Assembly (NCBI RefSeq): GCF_002294725.1
Contig: NZ_NSFT01000002.1
Location: 372,001-436,000 of the forward strand
Direction: 5' to 3'
Source: Mesorhizobium sp. WSM4313
GTDB taxonomy: Bacteria; Pseudomonadota; Alphaproteobacteria; Rhizobiales; Rhizobiaceae
DNA: 64,000 bases
Shown: piece after piece, positions 1 through 8,715 of the stretch
Numbering within the stretch: the first letter of the stretch is position 1
How the letters are laid out: every line of letters begins with the position of its first letter
Position numbers and translations under genes: made by a program
Notes under the pieces: model-generated
Databases searched by the model: none
What the model was told of the DNA's origin: nothing
What the model saw: only the letters and a program-made list of their open reading frames with translations

Positions 1-2460
1 CTCGCCATTCACCGGCATCTTGCCGATCTCGAGCATGATCGGCACGGCCAACGGCGATATCTGCTCGAGATTCTTATGCATGATTCGACCGCGGATGCGC
101 GAGAGCATCTCGGCAAGTCTGCTGACATCGAGCAACCCGGTCGCGGCATCCGTACGGGTGGCCTGCAGCAGAATATGGTCGGGTTCATGGCTGCGCAACA
201 CGTCATAGATGAGGTCGGTCGAAACGGTCACCTGGCGGCCGCTTTTTTCCTTGCCGGGGTGGCGCTTTTCGATCAGTCCGGAAATCAGCGCGCAGTTGCG
301 GAAGGTGCGCTTCAGCAGCCAGCTGTCGGCGAACCAGGCTTCGAGATCATCCCCAAGCATGTCCTGATCGAACAGCGTGGCCAGCGACGGTTTTCTGTTC
401 TTGAACATCCAGCCCATGTCGGCCAGCGACCAGATGGCCAGCGCATAATCGGTGGCGACGAAGCCGACAGGCTTGGCTCCCGCCCGATCCAGCCGGCGGG
501 TGAGCAGCATGCCGAGTGTCTGATGCGCAAGCCTGCCCTCAAACGGATATGCTACGAGGTAGTAGCGGTTGCCGCGTGGAAAAGTCTCGATCAGCAGATC
601 ATCGCGTTTCGGCAAAACGGACTTGTCCGCCTGAAATCTTAACCAGTCAGCGACCTGCTCAGGCAGTTTCTTCCAGCGTTGCGGGTCATCGAGCATGGCC
701 CGCACCTGCTCGGCGAGATAGGTCGAAAGCGGGAATTTGCCGCCGCCATAATAGGGCACCTTTGCATCGCTGCCCGGTGCGTTCGAGACGAAGCACTCGT
801 TCTCGCGAATGCCTTCGAAGCGCAGGATCTTGCCACCGAACATGAAGGTATCGCCGTGGGTCAAAGTCTCCAGAAACGCTTCCTCGATCTTTCCCAGCAC
901 CCTGCCGCCGCGCGAGGCCGCCCCTCTGCTGCCGGCCTGGACGTAGCGAACGTTGAGCGCCGGCACTTCGATGATGGTGCCGACATTGAGCCTGTATTGC
1001 TGGGCGACAGCCGGATTTGAAACCCGCCACAGACCTTCCTTGGTCTGACGGATGCGGGCATAGCGCTCGTAATTTCTGAGCGCGTAGCCGCCGGTGGCGA
1101 CGAAGTCGATGACCCGATCGAATGTCAGCCTGTCAAGGCTGACGTAAGGCGCGGCCGTCCGTATCTCCTCGAAGAGCACATCGGCATGGAACGGCGCGCC
1201 GCAGGCGCAGCCCAGCACATGCTGGGCCAGCACGTCGAGCCCGCCATTGACCAGCGGCGGCGTGTCCTGGGCGCCGAGATAATTGGCATCCAGCGCCGCC
1301 CGGCATTCCAGCACCTCGAAACGGTTCGCGGGAATCAGGATCGCTTTCGACGGCTCGTCCATGCGGTGGTTGGCGCGGCCGATGCGCTGCGCGAGCCGGC
1401 TGGCGCCTTTCGGCGCACCGACATGCACGACCAGATCCACGTCGCCCCAGTCGATGCCGAGGTCCAGCGTCGAGGTAGCGACGATGGCGCGCAAAGCGTT
1501 TTCGCCCATGGCCTTCTCGACGCGGCGGCGCTGGGCGACATCCAGCGATCCGTGATGAAGCGCGATCGGCAGCGTGTCTTCATTGACGCGCCATAGCTCC
1601 TGGAACAGCAGCTCGGCCTGGCTGCGCGTGTTGACGAACAGCAGCGTGGTCTTGTGCCGCTTGATCTCGCGGTAGATCTCAGGCGTGGCGTAGCGGGCGG
1701 AGTGACCGGCCCAGGGCACCCGCTCTTCCGAGTCGAGGATCGATATCTCGGGCTTCGCGCCGCCGGTCACGACGATGAGCTCGGACATGGCGCCTGGAGA
1801 AGCCTGGCTTACCAGCCAGCGACGCAACTCGTCCGGCTCGGCCACGGTCGCCGACAGGCCTATGGTCTGCAACCCGGGCACAAAAGCGCGCAATCGTGCA
1901 AGGCCAAGCGCCAGCAGATGCCCGCGCTTCGAGGTGACAAGCGAATGCAATTCGTCGAGCACGACATAGCGCAGGTCCTCGAAGAAGCGCTTTGCGTCGT
2001 TTGAAGCGATCAGCAAGGCGAGTTGCTCGGGCGTGGTGAGCAATATGTCGGGCGGCGCCAGTTTCTGCCGCTGGCGCTTATGCGAAGGCGTGTCGCCGGT
2101 GCGCGTCTCGATGGTGACAGGCAGGCCGATCTCCTCGACCGGCTTGCCGAGATTGCGCTCGATGTCGACGGCCAGCGCTTTCAGCGGCGAAATGTAGAGT
2201 GTGTGGATGCCGCGGCGGGCTTCGCCCGGCTTTCGCTTGGGACGGCTGGCCAGCTCGGTCAGCGACGGCAGGAAGCCGGCCAGCGTCTTGCCGGCGCCGG
2301 TCGGCGCGATCAGCAGCACCGACTGGCCGCTTTGAGCCTTCGCCAACAGCTCGAGCTGATGGACGCGCGGCGACCAGCCCTTTTCGCCGAACCATTTGAC
2401 GAATGGCTCAGGCAGCAGGACGGCGGCATTCTGCTCGGCAAGGCGCGGCTGCTCGGTCAC
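1..2460 (-). CDS. ligase-associated Lhr-type DEXH-box helicase, C-terminus cut by window edge
   Basis: Superfamily 2 DNA helicase of the Lhr group that in alphaproteobacteria accompanies an ATP-dependent DNA ligase and acts in DNA repair. Reading leftward, the frame shows Walker A APTGAGKT at about residues 52-59, motif II as DELH near residue 170, SAT in motif III, and motif VI RLAQRIGRANH. About 820 codons are present, so only a short C-terminus is missing. No in-frame ATG exists near the front. GTG at 2460 is chosen; GTG at 2484 is possible, and a TGA at 2518-2520 closes the frame. The ligase and its partner phosphoesterase would lie outside the window. Confidence 0.9.
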   Translation of the reverse strand, partial: MTEQPRLAEQNAAVLLPEPFVKWFGEKGWSPRVHQLELLAKAQSGQSVLLIAPTGAGKTLAGFLPSLTELASRPKRKPGEARRGIHTLYISPLKALAVDIERNLGKPVEEIGLPVTIETRTGDTPSHKRQRQKLAPPDILLTTPEQLALLIASNDAKRFFEDLRYVVLDELHSLVTSKRGHLLALGLARLRAFVPGLQTIGLSATVAEPDELRRWLVSQASPGAMSELIVVTGGAKPEISILDSEERVPWAGHSARYATPEIYREIKRHKTTLLFVNTRSQAELLFQELWRVNEDTLPIALHHGSLDVAQRRRVEKAMGENALRAIVATSTLDLGIDWGDVDLVVHVGAPKGASRLAQRIGRANHRMDEPSKAILIPANRFEVLECRAALDANYLGAQDTPPLVNGGLDVLAQHVLGCACGAPFHADVLFEEIRTAAPYVSLDRLTFDRVIDFVATGGYALRNYERYARIRQTKEGLWRVSNPAVAQQYRLNVGTIIEVPALNVRYVQAGSRGAASRGGRVLGKIEEAFLETLTHGDTFMFGGKILRFEGIRENECFVSNAPGSDAKVPYYGGGKFPLSTYLAEQVRAMLDDPQRWKKLPEQVADWLRFQADKSVLPKRDDLLIETFPRGNRYYLVAYPFEGRLAHQTLGMLLTRRLDRAGAKPVGFVATDYALAIWSLADMGWMFKNRKPSLATLFDQDMLGDDLEAWFADSWLLKRTFRNCALISGLIEKRHPGKEKSGRQVTVSTDLIYDVLRSHEPDHILLQATRTDAATGLLDVSRLAEMLSRIRGRIMHKNLEQISPLAVPIMLEIGKMPVNGE

Positions 2461-2532
2461 GCGCAAGAGGTAGCGCGGCAGCACGAAATCGCCAAGGAAA
2501 ATCGGAACAAAAGGGGATCAGCGCGATTCTTC

Positions 2533-2594
2533 CTTCCCCCCTTGTGGGGGAAGGTGGATTGCCGCGTAGCGGCAAGACGGATGAGGGGTGCTGG
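2533..2594 (+). repeat. GC-rich intergenic palindromic repeat, copy 1 of an inverted pair
   Basis: The copy contains a CCCCTTGTGGGGG hairpin, then GGTGGAT, a second short hairpin (GCCGCGTAGCGGC) and GGATGAGGGGTGCTGG. The same modules recur on the opposite strand at 2659-2724. It lies between the helicase start and the NlpC/P60 stop and encodes nothing. Confidence 0.8.
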
Positions 2595-2658
2595 AAGAAA
2601 CGAGACCTGACTAGATAAAGGTGCTAAAGACGCTTAGCTCTTCAACGTAGCGATCCGT

Positions 2659-2724
2659 CCAGCACCCCTCATCCGTCTCCGCGCTGCGCGCCGATCCACC
2701 TTCTCCCACAAGGGGAGAAGGGGA
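2659..2724 (-). repeat. GC-rich intergenic palindromic repeat, copy 2 of an inverted pair
   Basis: Inverted counterpart of 2533-2594: CCAGCACCCCTCATCCG, a central GCGCTGCGCGC hairpin, GATCCACC, and a CTCCCACAAGGGGAG hairpin. Together the two copies can fold into one long cruciform about 190 bases across. Confidence 0.8.
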
Positions 2725-2732
2725 GGCTGGCG

Positions 2733-3593
2733 CTACGGCCTCCGAAACCCAGTCGGACCGCCATAAAGATAGCCGATGCGGTCGACAGCCTCTTTAAGGC
2801 CCTCACGCGAGACGAGCATGGTGTGGCCGTTGGCGTGGATCATGTCTCTTTCGTCGGTCATGATCGCGACATGGCCTTTCCAGAAGACGAGATCGCCGCG
2901 CAGGAGACCTGAATAGTCCGGACCCGGCTCAAACGGCGTGCCGATCGACGCCGCCTGCATATCGGAGTCGCGCAGGACATCCTTGCCCGTCATGCGCATC
3001 GCCAACTGCACGAGGCCGGAACAGTCGATGCCGAAGCCGGAGGCACCACCCCAGAGATAAGGCGTGCCGAGGAAGCTTTCGGCGACCGTGACGTAATCCT
3101 CGGCCAGCTCGGCGATCGGCCGCAGATGGCGGGCGACGATCGCCTGGCCGGAGGGCAGCAGCGCATAATGCGTGCCGCGCGTTTCGGCCGAGCCGGTCAC
3201 CGTCACGGTCGACCCCATCGACAGCTGCCCGCTGATCGGGAAACGCAAATCGGGACCCGGATAGAGGAAGGTGCGCGGCACGGAGACGACATGCGTGGGC
3301 GCTTGTTCGCGTGCCCCAATCAGATTGTCGGCCACATAGCCGACATAACCGTCGCGCTCGGCCTGCACCCAGGCCCAGCCTTCCGCGTCCTCGAAAACGA
3401 GCACGTCGTCGCCGAACAGCGCCTGCGTGTTGACGCCCGCGTCGGGGCGCGGCGCCTTGCGCAGATCGGCGACCGACGCCGTGATCCGCGCCGGGCGGCC
3501 GGTGACGAAGCGGTCGGCAGCGACCTCGCCCTTCAGCCTCGCATCGGCAAGGTCGGAGCGGAAGGCATGAAGGCGGGCATCCCTGGCGGTCAA
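2733..3593 (-). CDS. NlpC/P60 family cell-wall hydrolase with SH3 region
   Basis: Predicted peptidoglycan endopeptidase of 286 residues. The N-terminal half has SH3-like segments (RKAPRPDAG; WAWVQAERDGYVGYV; SGQLSMGSTVTVTG). The C-terminal NlpC/P60 domain carries the catalytic cysteine in GIDCSGLVQLA and histidine in GHVAIM. No signal peptide is seen. Translation appears to start at TTG 3593. It is the last gene of a leftward operon behind an M17 aminopeptidase and a MarR-like gene, which suggests linked peptide or murein-peptide turnover (inference). Confidence 0.88.
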   Translation of the reverse strand: MTARDARLHAFRSDLADARLKGEVAADRFVTGRPARITASVADLRKAPRPDAGVNTQALFGDDVLVFEDAEGWAWVQAERDGYVGYVADNLIGAREQAPTHVVSVPRTFLYPGPDLRFPISGQLSMGSTVTVTGSAETRGTHYALLPSGQAIVARHLRPIAELAEDYVTVAESFLGTPYLWGGASGFGIDCSGLVQLAMRMTGKDVLRDSDMQAASIGTPFEPGPDYSGLLRGDLVFWKGHVAIMTDERDMIHANGHTMLVSREGLKEAVDRIGYLYGGPTGFRRP

Positions 3594-3630
3594 ATCGATA
3601 ATCCAGTCATATCAGATAGGGGCAATGAGG

Positions 3631-3981
3631 TCAGATGGGCAGCTCGTGCGCCCTGGCGACGATACCATCGCCGAAGCGCTCGACAAAGAGCGCGCCTTCC
3701 ACTGTGCGCCGGATCAGCACGTTGCGCTTGTCGAGCTCGTCGCGGTGGCGCGAGACCAGCTTCAGCGCGCCCATCGTGTCCAGCGCCCGGGTGATGACCG
3801 GCTTGGTGACGTTGAGCTTGGCGGCCAGCCCGCGCACCGTATGGGGCGGCGGATCGAGATAGATGGTGAACAGGATAGCCGTCTGGCGCATGGTGAGATC
3901 GGGCTCGCCGTCGCGCACCTGGGCCAGCATCACCTGCTGCCACAGTCGCAAGGCCTGGCTCGGGCGCATCGAGATCGACAT
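3631..3981 (-). CDS. short MarR-family winged-helix regulator
   Basis: 116-residue protein with a recognisable MarR winged helix: LTMRQTAILFTIY, then HTVRGLAAKLNVTKPVITRALDTM as the helix-turn-helix, then the wing VSRHRDELDKRNVLIRRT. It is shorter than the usual 140-160 residues and lacks most of the C-terminal dimerisation helix. It sits between the aminopeptidase (68 bp gap) and the NlpC/P60 gene (37 bp gap), all leftward. Its target is unknown; control of its own operon is plausible. Confidence 0.82.
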   Translation of the reverse strand: MSISMRPSQALRLWQQVMLAQVRDGEPDLTMRQTAILFTIYLDPPPHTVRGLAAKLNVTKPVITRALDTMGALKLVSRHRDELDKRNVLIRRTVEGALFVERFGDGIVARAHELPI

Positions 3982-4049
3982 CGCCCAAGCATGCCGGCAA
4001 ATTGTTTCGGTTCCGTTTCAGTGACGATCTGCCACCTTGGTCTTCCGGC

Positions 4050-5414
4050 CTAGGCAAATCGCTGCGTAATTATCCGCTCCAGCGCGCGAATGCCTTGCGC
4101 TTCGCCGCCGGTCAGGCCGTAGGGTCGGTCGGCCGGGTTCCAGGCGAAGATGTCGAAATGCGCCCAGCTGTCGGTCTTCTCGACAAAGCGCTTGAGGAAA
4201 AGCGCGGCGGTGATCGATCCGGCAAAGCCATCCGTCGTCACATTGTTGATGTCAGCGATCTTCGAGGAAAGCTTTGCATCATAGGGGCGCCACAAAGGCA
4301 TGCGCCACAGTGGATCCTCGACCGCGACCGACGCCGCGGCCAGGTCGGAGGCAAGCGTCTCGTCGTTGGTGTAGAAAGGCGGCAGATCGGGCCCCAGCGC
4401 GACGCGGGCGGCTCCGGTCAGTGTCGCCATGTCGACCAGCAAAGCGGGCTGCTCCTCGTCGGCCAGCGCCAGCGCGTCGGCCAGGATCAGCCTGCCTTCG
4501 GCGTCCGTGTTGCCGATCTCGACCGTGATGCCCTTGCGGCTCCTGAGCACGTCGCCGGGCCGGAAGGCATTGCCGGCGATCGAATTCTCGACGGCGGGGA
4601 TCAGCACGCGCAGCCGGACATTCAGTCTCGCCGCCATGATCATGGCGGCGAGACCCAGCACGTTGGCGGCGCCGCCCATATCCTTCTTCATCAAAAGCAT
4701 GCCCGACGACGGCTTGATGTCGAGGCCGCCGGTGTCGAAGCAGACGCCCTTGCCGACCAGCGTCACCTTAGGCGCGTCGGCACATCCCCAGCTCAGGTCG
4801 ATCAGCCGCGGCGCGCCGGTGGAGGCCCGACCCACGGCGTGGATCATCGGGAAATTCCGCATCAGGAGATCGTCGCCATGGATCACCGAGATATCGGCGC
4901 CGTGGGCGGCCGCCAGTTTTCGGGCGGCTTCTTCCAGTTCGACCGGACCGAGGTCGCTGGTCGGCGTGTTGACGAGGTCGCGTGTCAGGAACACGCTGTC
5001 GGCGATGCGGCGGACATGCGCCGCGTCGGCGCCCTCCGGAAGCGCGAAGCGCACAGCCTTGCCGGGCTTCTTGCCGTAGCGAGTAAAGACATAGCCGCCG
5101 AGGACAAGCGCGAGCGCCGCGAGATCGGGTTGCGCCGGGCGCGACGCGAAATGCCAGTCGCCCTCCGGCAACGCCCTTGCGAGCGCGCCGAGGGCAAGAA
5201 CGCTCTCGCCATCGCCTGTGCCGAACAACGCGCCGGCAAGGCCGCCACCCTCGCCCGGCAAGACCAGCGTGCGCCCTGCTTCGCCAGAAAAACCGTTGGC
5301 CCTTGCCCAGGCGATGGCGGAGGGCGGCAGTGCCGCGGCTTCAAGGGCGTCCTTCGCCACCAGATAGACAGGCAAGGCGACTTCCGGCTTCTGCTCAACG
5401 AGTTCGACAGGCAT
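4050..5414 (-). CDS. M17 family leucyl aminopeptidase
   Basis: Cytosolic two-metal aminopeptidase of 454 residues. The M17 metal and catalytic region is intact: VGKGVCFDTGG supplies the metal-binding lysine and aspartate, followed by KKDMGGAA, and NTDAEGRLILADAL holds the signature. It is a little shorter than E. coli PepA and closer to the PepB-like branch. First gene of the leftward aminopeptidase, MarR, NlpC/P60 group, transcribed divergently from tadD. Confidence 0.93.
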   Translation of the reverse strand: MPVELVEQKPEVALPVYLVAKDALEAAALPPSAIAWARANGFSGEAGRTLVLPGEGGGLAGALFGTGDGESVLALGALARALPEGDWHFASRPAQPDLAALALVLGGYVFTRYGKKPGKAVRFALPEGADAAHVRRIADSVFLTRDLVNTPTSDLGPVELEEAARKLAAAHGADISVIHGDDLLMRNFPMIHAVGRASTGAPRLIDLSWGCADAPKVTLVGKGVCFDTGGLDIKPSSGMLLMKKDMGGAANVLGLAAMIMAARLNVRLRVLIPAVENSIAGNAFRPGDVLRSRKGITVEIGNTDAEGRLILADALALADEEQPALLVDMATLTGAARVALGPDLPPFYTNDETLASDLAAASVAVEDPLWRMPLWRPYDAKLSSKIADINNVTTDGFAGSITAALFLKRFVEKTDSWAHFDIFAWNPADRPYGLTGGEAQGIRALERIITQRFA

Positions 5415-5452
5415 GCGATGATCTCCGGCCGAACAGTTCGAGTCGGCGCTTC

Positions 5453-5467
5453 TTAACGGTCCGTTAG
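5453..5467. promoter_or_regulatory. CtrA-like box upstream of tadD (7/8 match)
   Basis: TTAA-CGGTCCG-TTAG matches the alphaproteobacterial CtrA site TTAA-N7-TTAA with one mismatch. It lies about 73 bp before the tadD start, in the divergent gap with the aminopeptidase gene. Comparable boxes precede three other Tad transcription units here. Confidence 0.5.
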
Positions 5468-5539
5468 GGTTAACAGAATATTTCTGCCGGAGGGAAGACG
5501 GCCAGCCAATGGCCGCACAGGAATGGAGACCGGGCGCCG

Positions 5540-6367
5540 ATGCCGACCGAAGCGTTGAACCTTACAGCCAAGCGTCTGATCACCACGGCTTTCATAGCGG
5601 CGCTGGCGGCCAGCGTGGCGGGTTGCGGCAGCACCAGCAAGTTCACCACGGGCTCCATCTCCCGCTCCGACAGCAGGCCGCTGGAAACGATGTCGTCCGG
5701 CGAATTGCGTACCGCCACGTCCAGGCTCGGCCAGTCCTATGCCCGCAATCCGGGCGACAAGCGCATCGCGATGAACTTCGCGGCGGCGCTGCAGATGGAC
5801 GGCGATGCCGACCAGTCTCTGGCGGTAATGCGCAAGCTGGCCATCGCCTATCCCAAGGATCGCGAGGTGCTTGCGGCCTATGGCAAGGCGCTCGCCGCCA
5901 ACGGCCAGTTCGAACCGGCCCTCGATGCCGTGCGGCGCGCGCAGACGCCCGAATATCCGGACTGGAAGCTGGTGTCGGCGGAAGCCGCCATTCTCGACCA
6001 GATGGGACAGAAAGACGAAGCGCGGCAAGACTATCGTAAGGCGCTGGAACTGAAGCCGAACGAGCCTTCGGTGCTGTCCAATCTCGGCATGTCCTATGTG
6101 CTCGAAGGCGACCTGCGCACGGCAGAAACCTATATGCGCTCGGCCGCGCAGCAGCCCGGCGCCGACAGCAGGGTGCGGCAGAACCTCGCGCTGGTCGTCG
6201 GCCTGCAGGGCCGCTTCGACGAAGCCGAAAAGATCGCCTCGCAGGAACTGTCGCCCGAACAGGCGCAGGCCAACGTCGCCTACCTGCGCCAGATGCTTGC
6301 CCAGCAGAACGCCTGGAGCCAATTGAAGGATCAGGACAAGAACAAGGCGAAGGTCGCCACGAACTGA
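5540..6367 (+). CDS. tadD: TadD: TPR lipoprotein of the Flp pilus system
   Basis: 275-residue predicted outer-membrane lipoprotein. The signal peptide ends in a lipobox (AASVAGC, cysteine near residue 29). Tetratricopeptide repeats follow, for example DREVLAAYGKALAANGQFEPALDAV and EPSVLSNLGMSYVLEGDLRTAETYM in part. TadD-type proteins act as pilotins or assembly factors for the Tad secretin. It is convergent with tadC, and a hairpin terminator separates the two. Confidence 0.88.
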   Translation: MPTEALNLTAKRLITTAFIAALAASVAGCGSTSKFTTGSISRSDSRPLETMSSGELRTATSRLGQSYARNPGDKRIAMNFAAALQMDGDADQSLAVMRKLAIAYPKDREVLAAYGKALAANGQFEPALDAVRRAQTPEYPDWKLVSAEAAILDQMGQKDEARQDYRKALELKPNEPSVLSNLGMSYVLEGDLRTAETYMRSAAQQPGADSRVRQNLALVVGLQGRFDEAEKIASQELSPEQAQANVAYLRQMLAQQNAWSQLKDQDKNKAKVATN

Positions 6368-6401
6368 CCGCGGACGGCATTGCCAAATCGACTACCGTTG
6401 A

Positions 6402-6440
6402 AATCAAAAAAGCCGCGCGGATCCCGCGCGGCTTTTTGAT
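6402..6440. terminator. bidirectional rho-independent terminator between tadD and tadC
   Basis: AAAAAGCCGCGCGG, an ATC loop, then CCGCGCGGCTTTTT. The GC-rich stem has A/T runs on both sides, so it can end transcription of both convergent genes. Confidence 0.92.
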
Positions 6441-6473
6441 TTGAAGCGAACGGCCCTATCTCTTTGTTTTTAC

Positions 6474-6515
6474 GCAATCCGGACGGAAAACCGCTCAACA
6501 CTTTCCTGGAATTGC
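6474..6515. repeat. small palindromic repeat, family A (about 44 bp)
   Basis: GCAATCCGGACGGAAAACCG, then CTTTCCTGGAATTGC. Termini are inverted (GCAATTCCGG / CCTGGAATTGC). The same family occurs at 26211-26254, 26268-26311, 39023-39064 and 43246-43293. Confidence 0.85.
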
Positions 6516-6516
6516 T

Positions 6517-7533
6517 TTACTGGCTCGAGGAGCTGTGCTGGTCGCCGAAGATGCCGCGCTGGCTGACCTGGATGCCGGCCGGTCCCAGAATGATGGCGAA
6601 CAGAACCGGCAGGAAGAACAGGATCATCGGCACGGTAAGCTTCGGCGGAAGTGCCGCGGCCTTCTTCTCGGCGGCGTTCATGCGCATGTCGCGGCTTTCC
6701 GAGGCGAGCACACGTAGCGCGTGTGCCACCGGCGTGCCGTAGCGTTCGGCCTGGACCAGGGCCTGGGACACCGACTTCACCGATTCCAGGCCGGTGCGGC
6801 TTGCCAGGTTTTCATAGGCGTTCTTGCGGTCCTGCAGATAGGACAGCTCCGCATTGGTGAGCACGAATTCCTCGGCAAGCGCCACCGACTGCGTGCCGAT
6901 CTCGTCGGCAACCCTGCGCAGGGCCGCTTCCACCGACATGCCGGATTCCACGCAGATCAGCATCAGGTCGAGCGCGTCCGGCCACGCCAGCTGGATCGAC
7001 TGCTTGCGCTTGGTCGCGCGGTTGTTGACATAGAGGATCGGCGCGTAGAAGCCGCCATAGGCGACAACGACACAGACGAACAGCTTGATGAAGGCCGGCT
7101 GCTGCGGCAGGCCGCCGAGCAAGAACAGATAGATGGCCGCCAAGGCAAAACCGACGAATGGCAGGACCAGGCGGAAAAAGAGGAAGCGCGTCAGCGGGTT
7201 CTGGCCGCGGAAGCCCGCGACCTTGAGCTTCTGGATCGTGCTTTCGTCGGCAAGCGCGCGCCTGAGATCCAGGCGGTCGACGATGTTGCGCATGCCGATG
7301 GACTGTTCCTCCCGCAGGCCCTTGCGGCGGCGGTCGGCCTCGTTGGCCAGCCGCGCACGCTGCTCGGCGCGCATTTTGTCGCGTTCGAGCGCCACGCTTT
7401 TCATGCGCGACTTGAGCGACGTGCCGCCGAACGCCGGCATGAGCGTGAAGATGGTCGCGAACACGGCGATGCCGACCAGCATCGCGATCAGGAAAGAAGG
7501 GTCGGTGAGTGTTTTGACGACCTGCTCTGTCAC
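6517..7533 (-). CDS. tadC: TadC: inner-membrane platform protein of the Tad secretion system
   Basis: 338-residue GspF/T2SSF-family membrane protein. Hydrophobic segments lie at about 13-35, 125-145, 150-170 and near the C-terminus (PMILFFLPVLFAIILG). The cytoplasmic T2SSF domain between them includes WPDALDLMLICVESGMSVEAAL. With TadB it is expected to form the platform moved by the CpaF ATPase. Last gene of the leftward tadB-tadC pair, 13 bp after tadB. Confidence 0.92.
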   Translation of the reverse strand: MTEQVVKTLTDPSFLIAMLVGIAVFATIFTLMPAFGGTSLKSRMKSVALERDKMRAEQRARLANEADRRRKGLREEQSIGMRNIVDRLDLRRALADESTIQKLKVAGFRGQNPLTRFLFFRLVLPFVGFALAAIYLFLLGGLPQQPAFIKLFVCVVVAYGGFYAPILYVNNRATKRKQSIQLAWPDALDLMLICVESGMSVEAALRRVADEIGTQSVALAEEFVLTNAELSYLQDRKNAYENLASRTGLESVKSVSQALVQAERYGTPVAHALRVLASESRDMRMNAAEKKAAALPPKLTVPMILFFLPVLFAIILGPAGIQVSQRGIFGDQHSSSSQ

Positions 7534-7546
7534 CGGATCCGCACCC

Positions 7547-8560
7547 CTACACTTCGAAGTTCATCATCTTGCGCATCACCAGGATGCCGATCGACATCCA
7601 CACACCCGAGCAGCCGAGGATCAGGTTGCCGACGTTGGTGGTGAACAGCGGCATGATGTAGTTCGGGCTCGACAGATAGACGAGGAAGGCGACGACGAAG
7701 GGCAAGGCGCCGATGATGACGGCCGATGCCTTGGCTTCCATCGACAGCGCCTGGACCTTGGCCTTCATCTTCTTGCGGTCGCGCAGGACGCGCGAAAGGT
7801 TGCCCAGCGCCTCGGACAGGTTGCCGCCGGCCTGCGACTGAATCTGGATGACGATGCCGAAGAAGCCGGCTTCGCTGCACGGCATCGTCTCGGGCATGCG
7901 CATGGCGGCGTCGGGCACCGACATGCCCATCTGCTGGGAATCGACGATGCGGCGGAACTCGGACCGGACCGGTTCGGGCGATTCGTTGGCGATCAGGCGG
8001 ATCGCATCGTTGAGCGGCAGGCCGGACTTGACCGCGCGCACGATGATGTCGAGCGCGTTCGGAAATTCTTCCAGGAAGGCCTTGGTGCGACGTGTGCGGC
8101 GAAACGACACGAACCAGCGCGGCAGGCCGAGGCCGCCCACCAGCAGGGCACCGGGCAGCGCCCATAGAGGCGCGCCGAGGAAAAAGAGAACGGCCGTCAG
8201 GATGATCCCGCAGACAGCGGAATAGATATAGAAACGCTCGATCGGAACCTGCATGCCGGCCTGGCGGATCTGAACCTTCAGCGGCGGTTTCTTGACGTTG
8301 CGATCATTGGCCTTCTGCTTCTCGTCGAGCTGCTTCAGCGTGTCCTGAACGTTTTTTCGCCGCTTGACCGCCTCCGCGGCGCGGTCGCGCGTCGCTTTCA
8401 CCACCGACCGGTCCGTCTCGGCTGTCTTGATGGTCTGAAGCCGCTTGCCGGCCTGCTTCTCGTTGTCGATGCGCGTGAACAGGAAAGCATAGGCCACCGC
8501 GCCGGCGCTGAAGCCGGCAAGCACGATGAAAGCCAGTACGGTGGTGTCAATTCCGAACAT
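7547..8560 (-). CDS. tadB: TadB: inner-membrane platform protein of the Tad secretion system
   Basis: 337-residue T2SSF-family protein paralogous to TadC. An N-terminal membrane helix (TVLAFIVLAGFSAGAVAYAF) is followed by a charged linker with KRRKNVQDTLKQLDEKQK. A central pair of helices near residues 110-145 precedes the T2SSF domain (FPNALDIIVRAVKSGLPLND), and the C-terminus has two more helices. It lies directly upstream of tadC. Confidence 0.93.
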   Translation of the reverse strand: MFGIDTTVLAFIVLAGFSAGAVAYAFLFTRIDNEKQAGKRLQTIKTAETDRSVVKATRDRAAEAVKRRKNVQDTLKQLDEKQKANDRNVKKPPLKVQIRQAGMQVPIERFYIYSAVCGIILTAVLFFLGAPLWALPGALLVGGLGLPRWFVSFRRTRRTKAFLEEFPNALDIIVRAVKSGLPLNDAIRLIANESPEPVRSEFRRIVDSQQMGMSVPDAAMRMPETMPCSEAGFFGIVIQIQSQAGGNLSEALGNLSRVLRDRKKMKAKVQALSMEAKASAVIIGALPFVVAFLVYLSSPNYIMPLFTTNVGNLILGCSGVWMSIGILVMRKMMNFEV

Positions 8561-8581
8561 CGACCGGGGTCCCTAGGGCAT

Positions 8582-8606
8582 TTCGCCGTTCCAAGGAAAC
8601 GGCGAA
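8582..8606. repeat. hairpin between cpaF and tadB
   Basis: TTCGCCGTTCC, AAG, then GAAACGGCGAA: an almost perfect inverted repeat with one bulge. It could reduce read-through or mark an mRNA processing point between cpaF and tadB. Confidence 0.5.
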
Positions 8607-8629
8607 CCGTCCTGTCTCTTTGCCTTGAC

Positions 8630-8697
8630 GCAATTGCGGACGGAAAGTTACGGCGAAGTCACCGAACCCGACCGCATCACGCCTTTCCTGGAATTGC
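8630..8697. repeat. small palindromic repeat, longer variant of family A
   Basis: It begins GCAATTGCGGACGG and ends CCTTTCCTGGAATTGC, with a different middle (TTACGGCGAAG, CCGAACCCGACCGC). Almost the same middle is found at 37915-37981, so these two form a sub-family about 68 bp long. Confidence 0.75.
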
Positions 8698-8715
8698 TTC
8701 CAACCTCCAGATGCA

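Noticed and set aside
4002..5456. 484-codon open frame antisense to the aminopeptidase gene
   Set aside because: Shadow of a clear M17 peptidase; no domain and no ribosome site.
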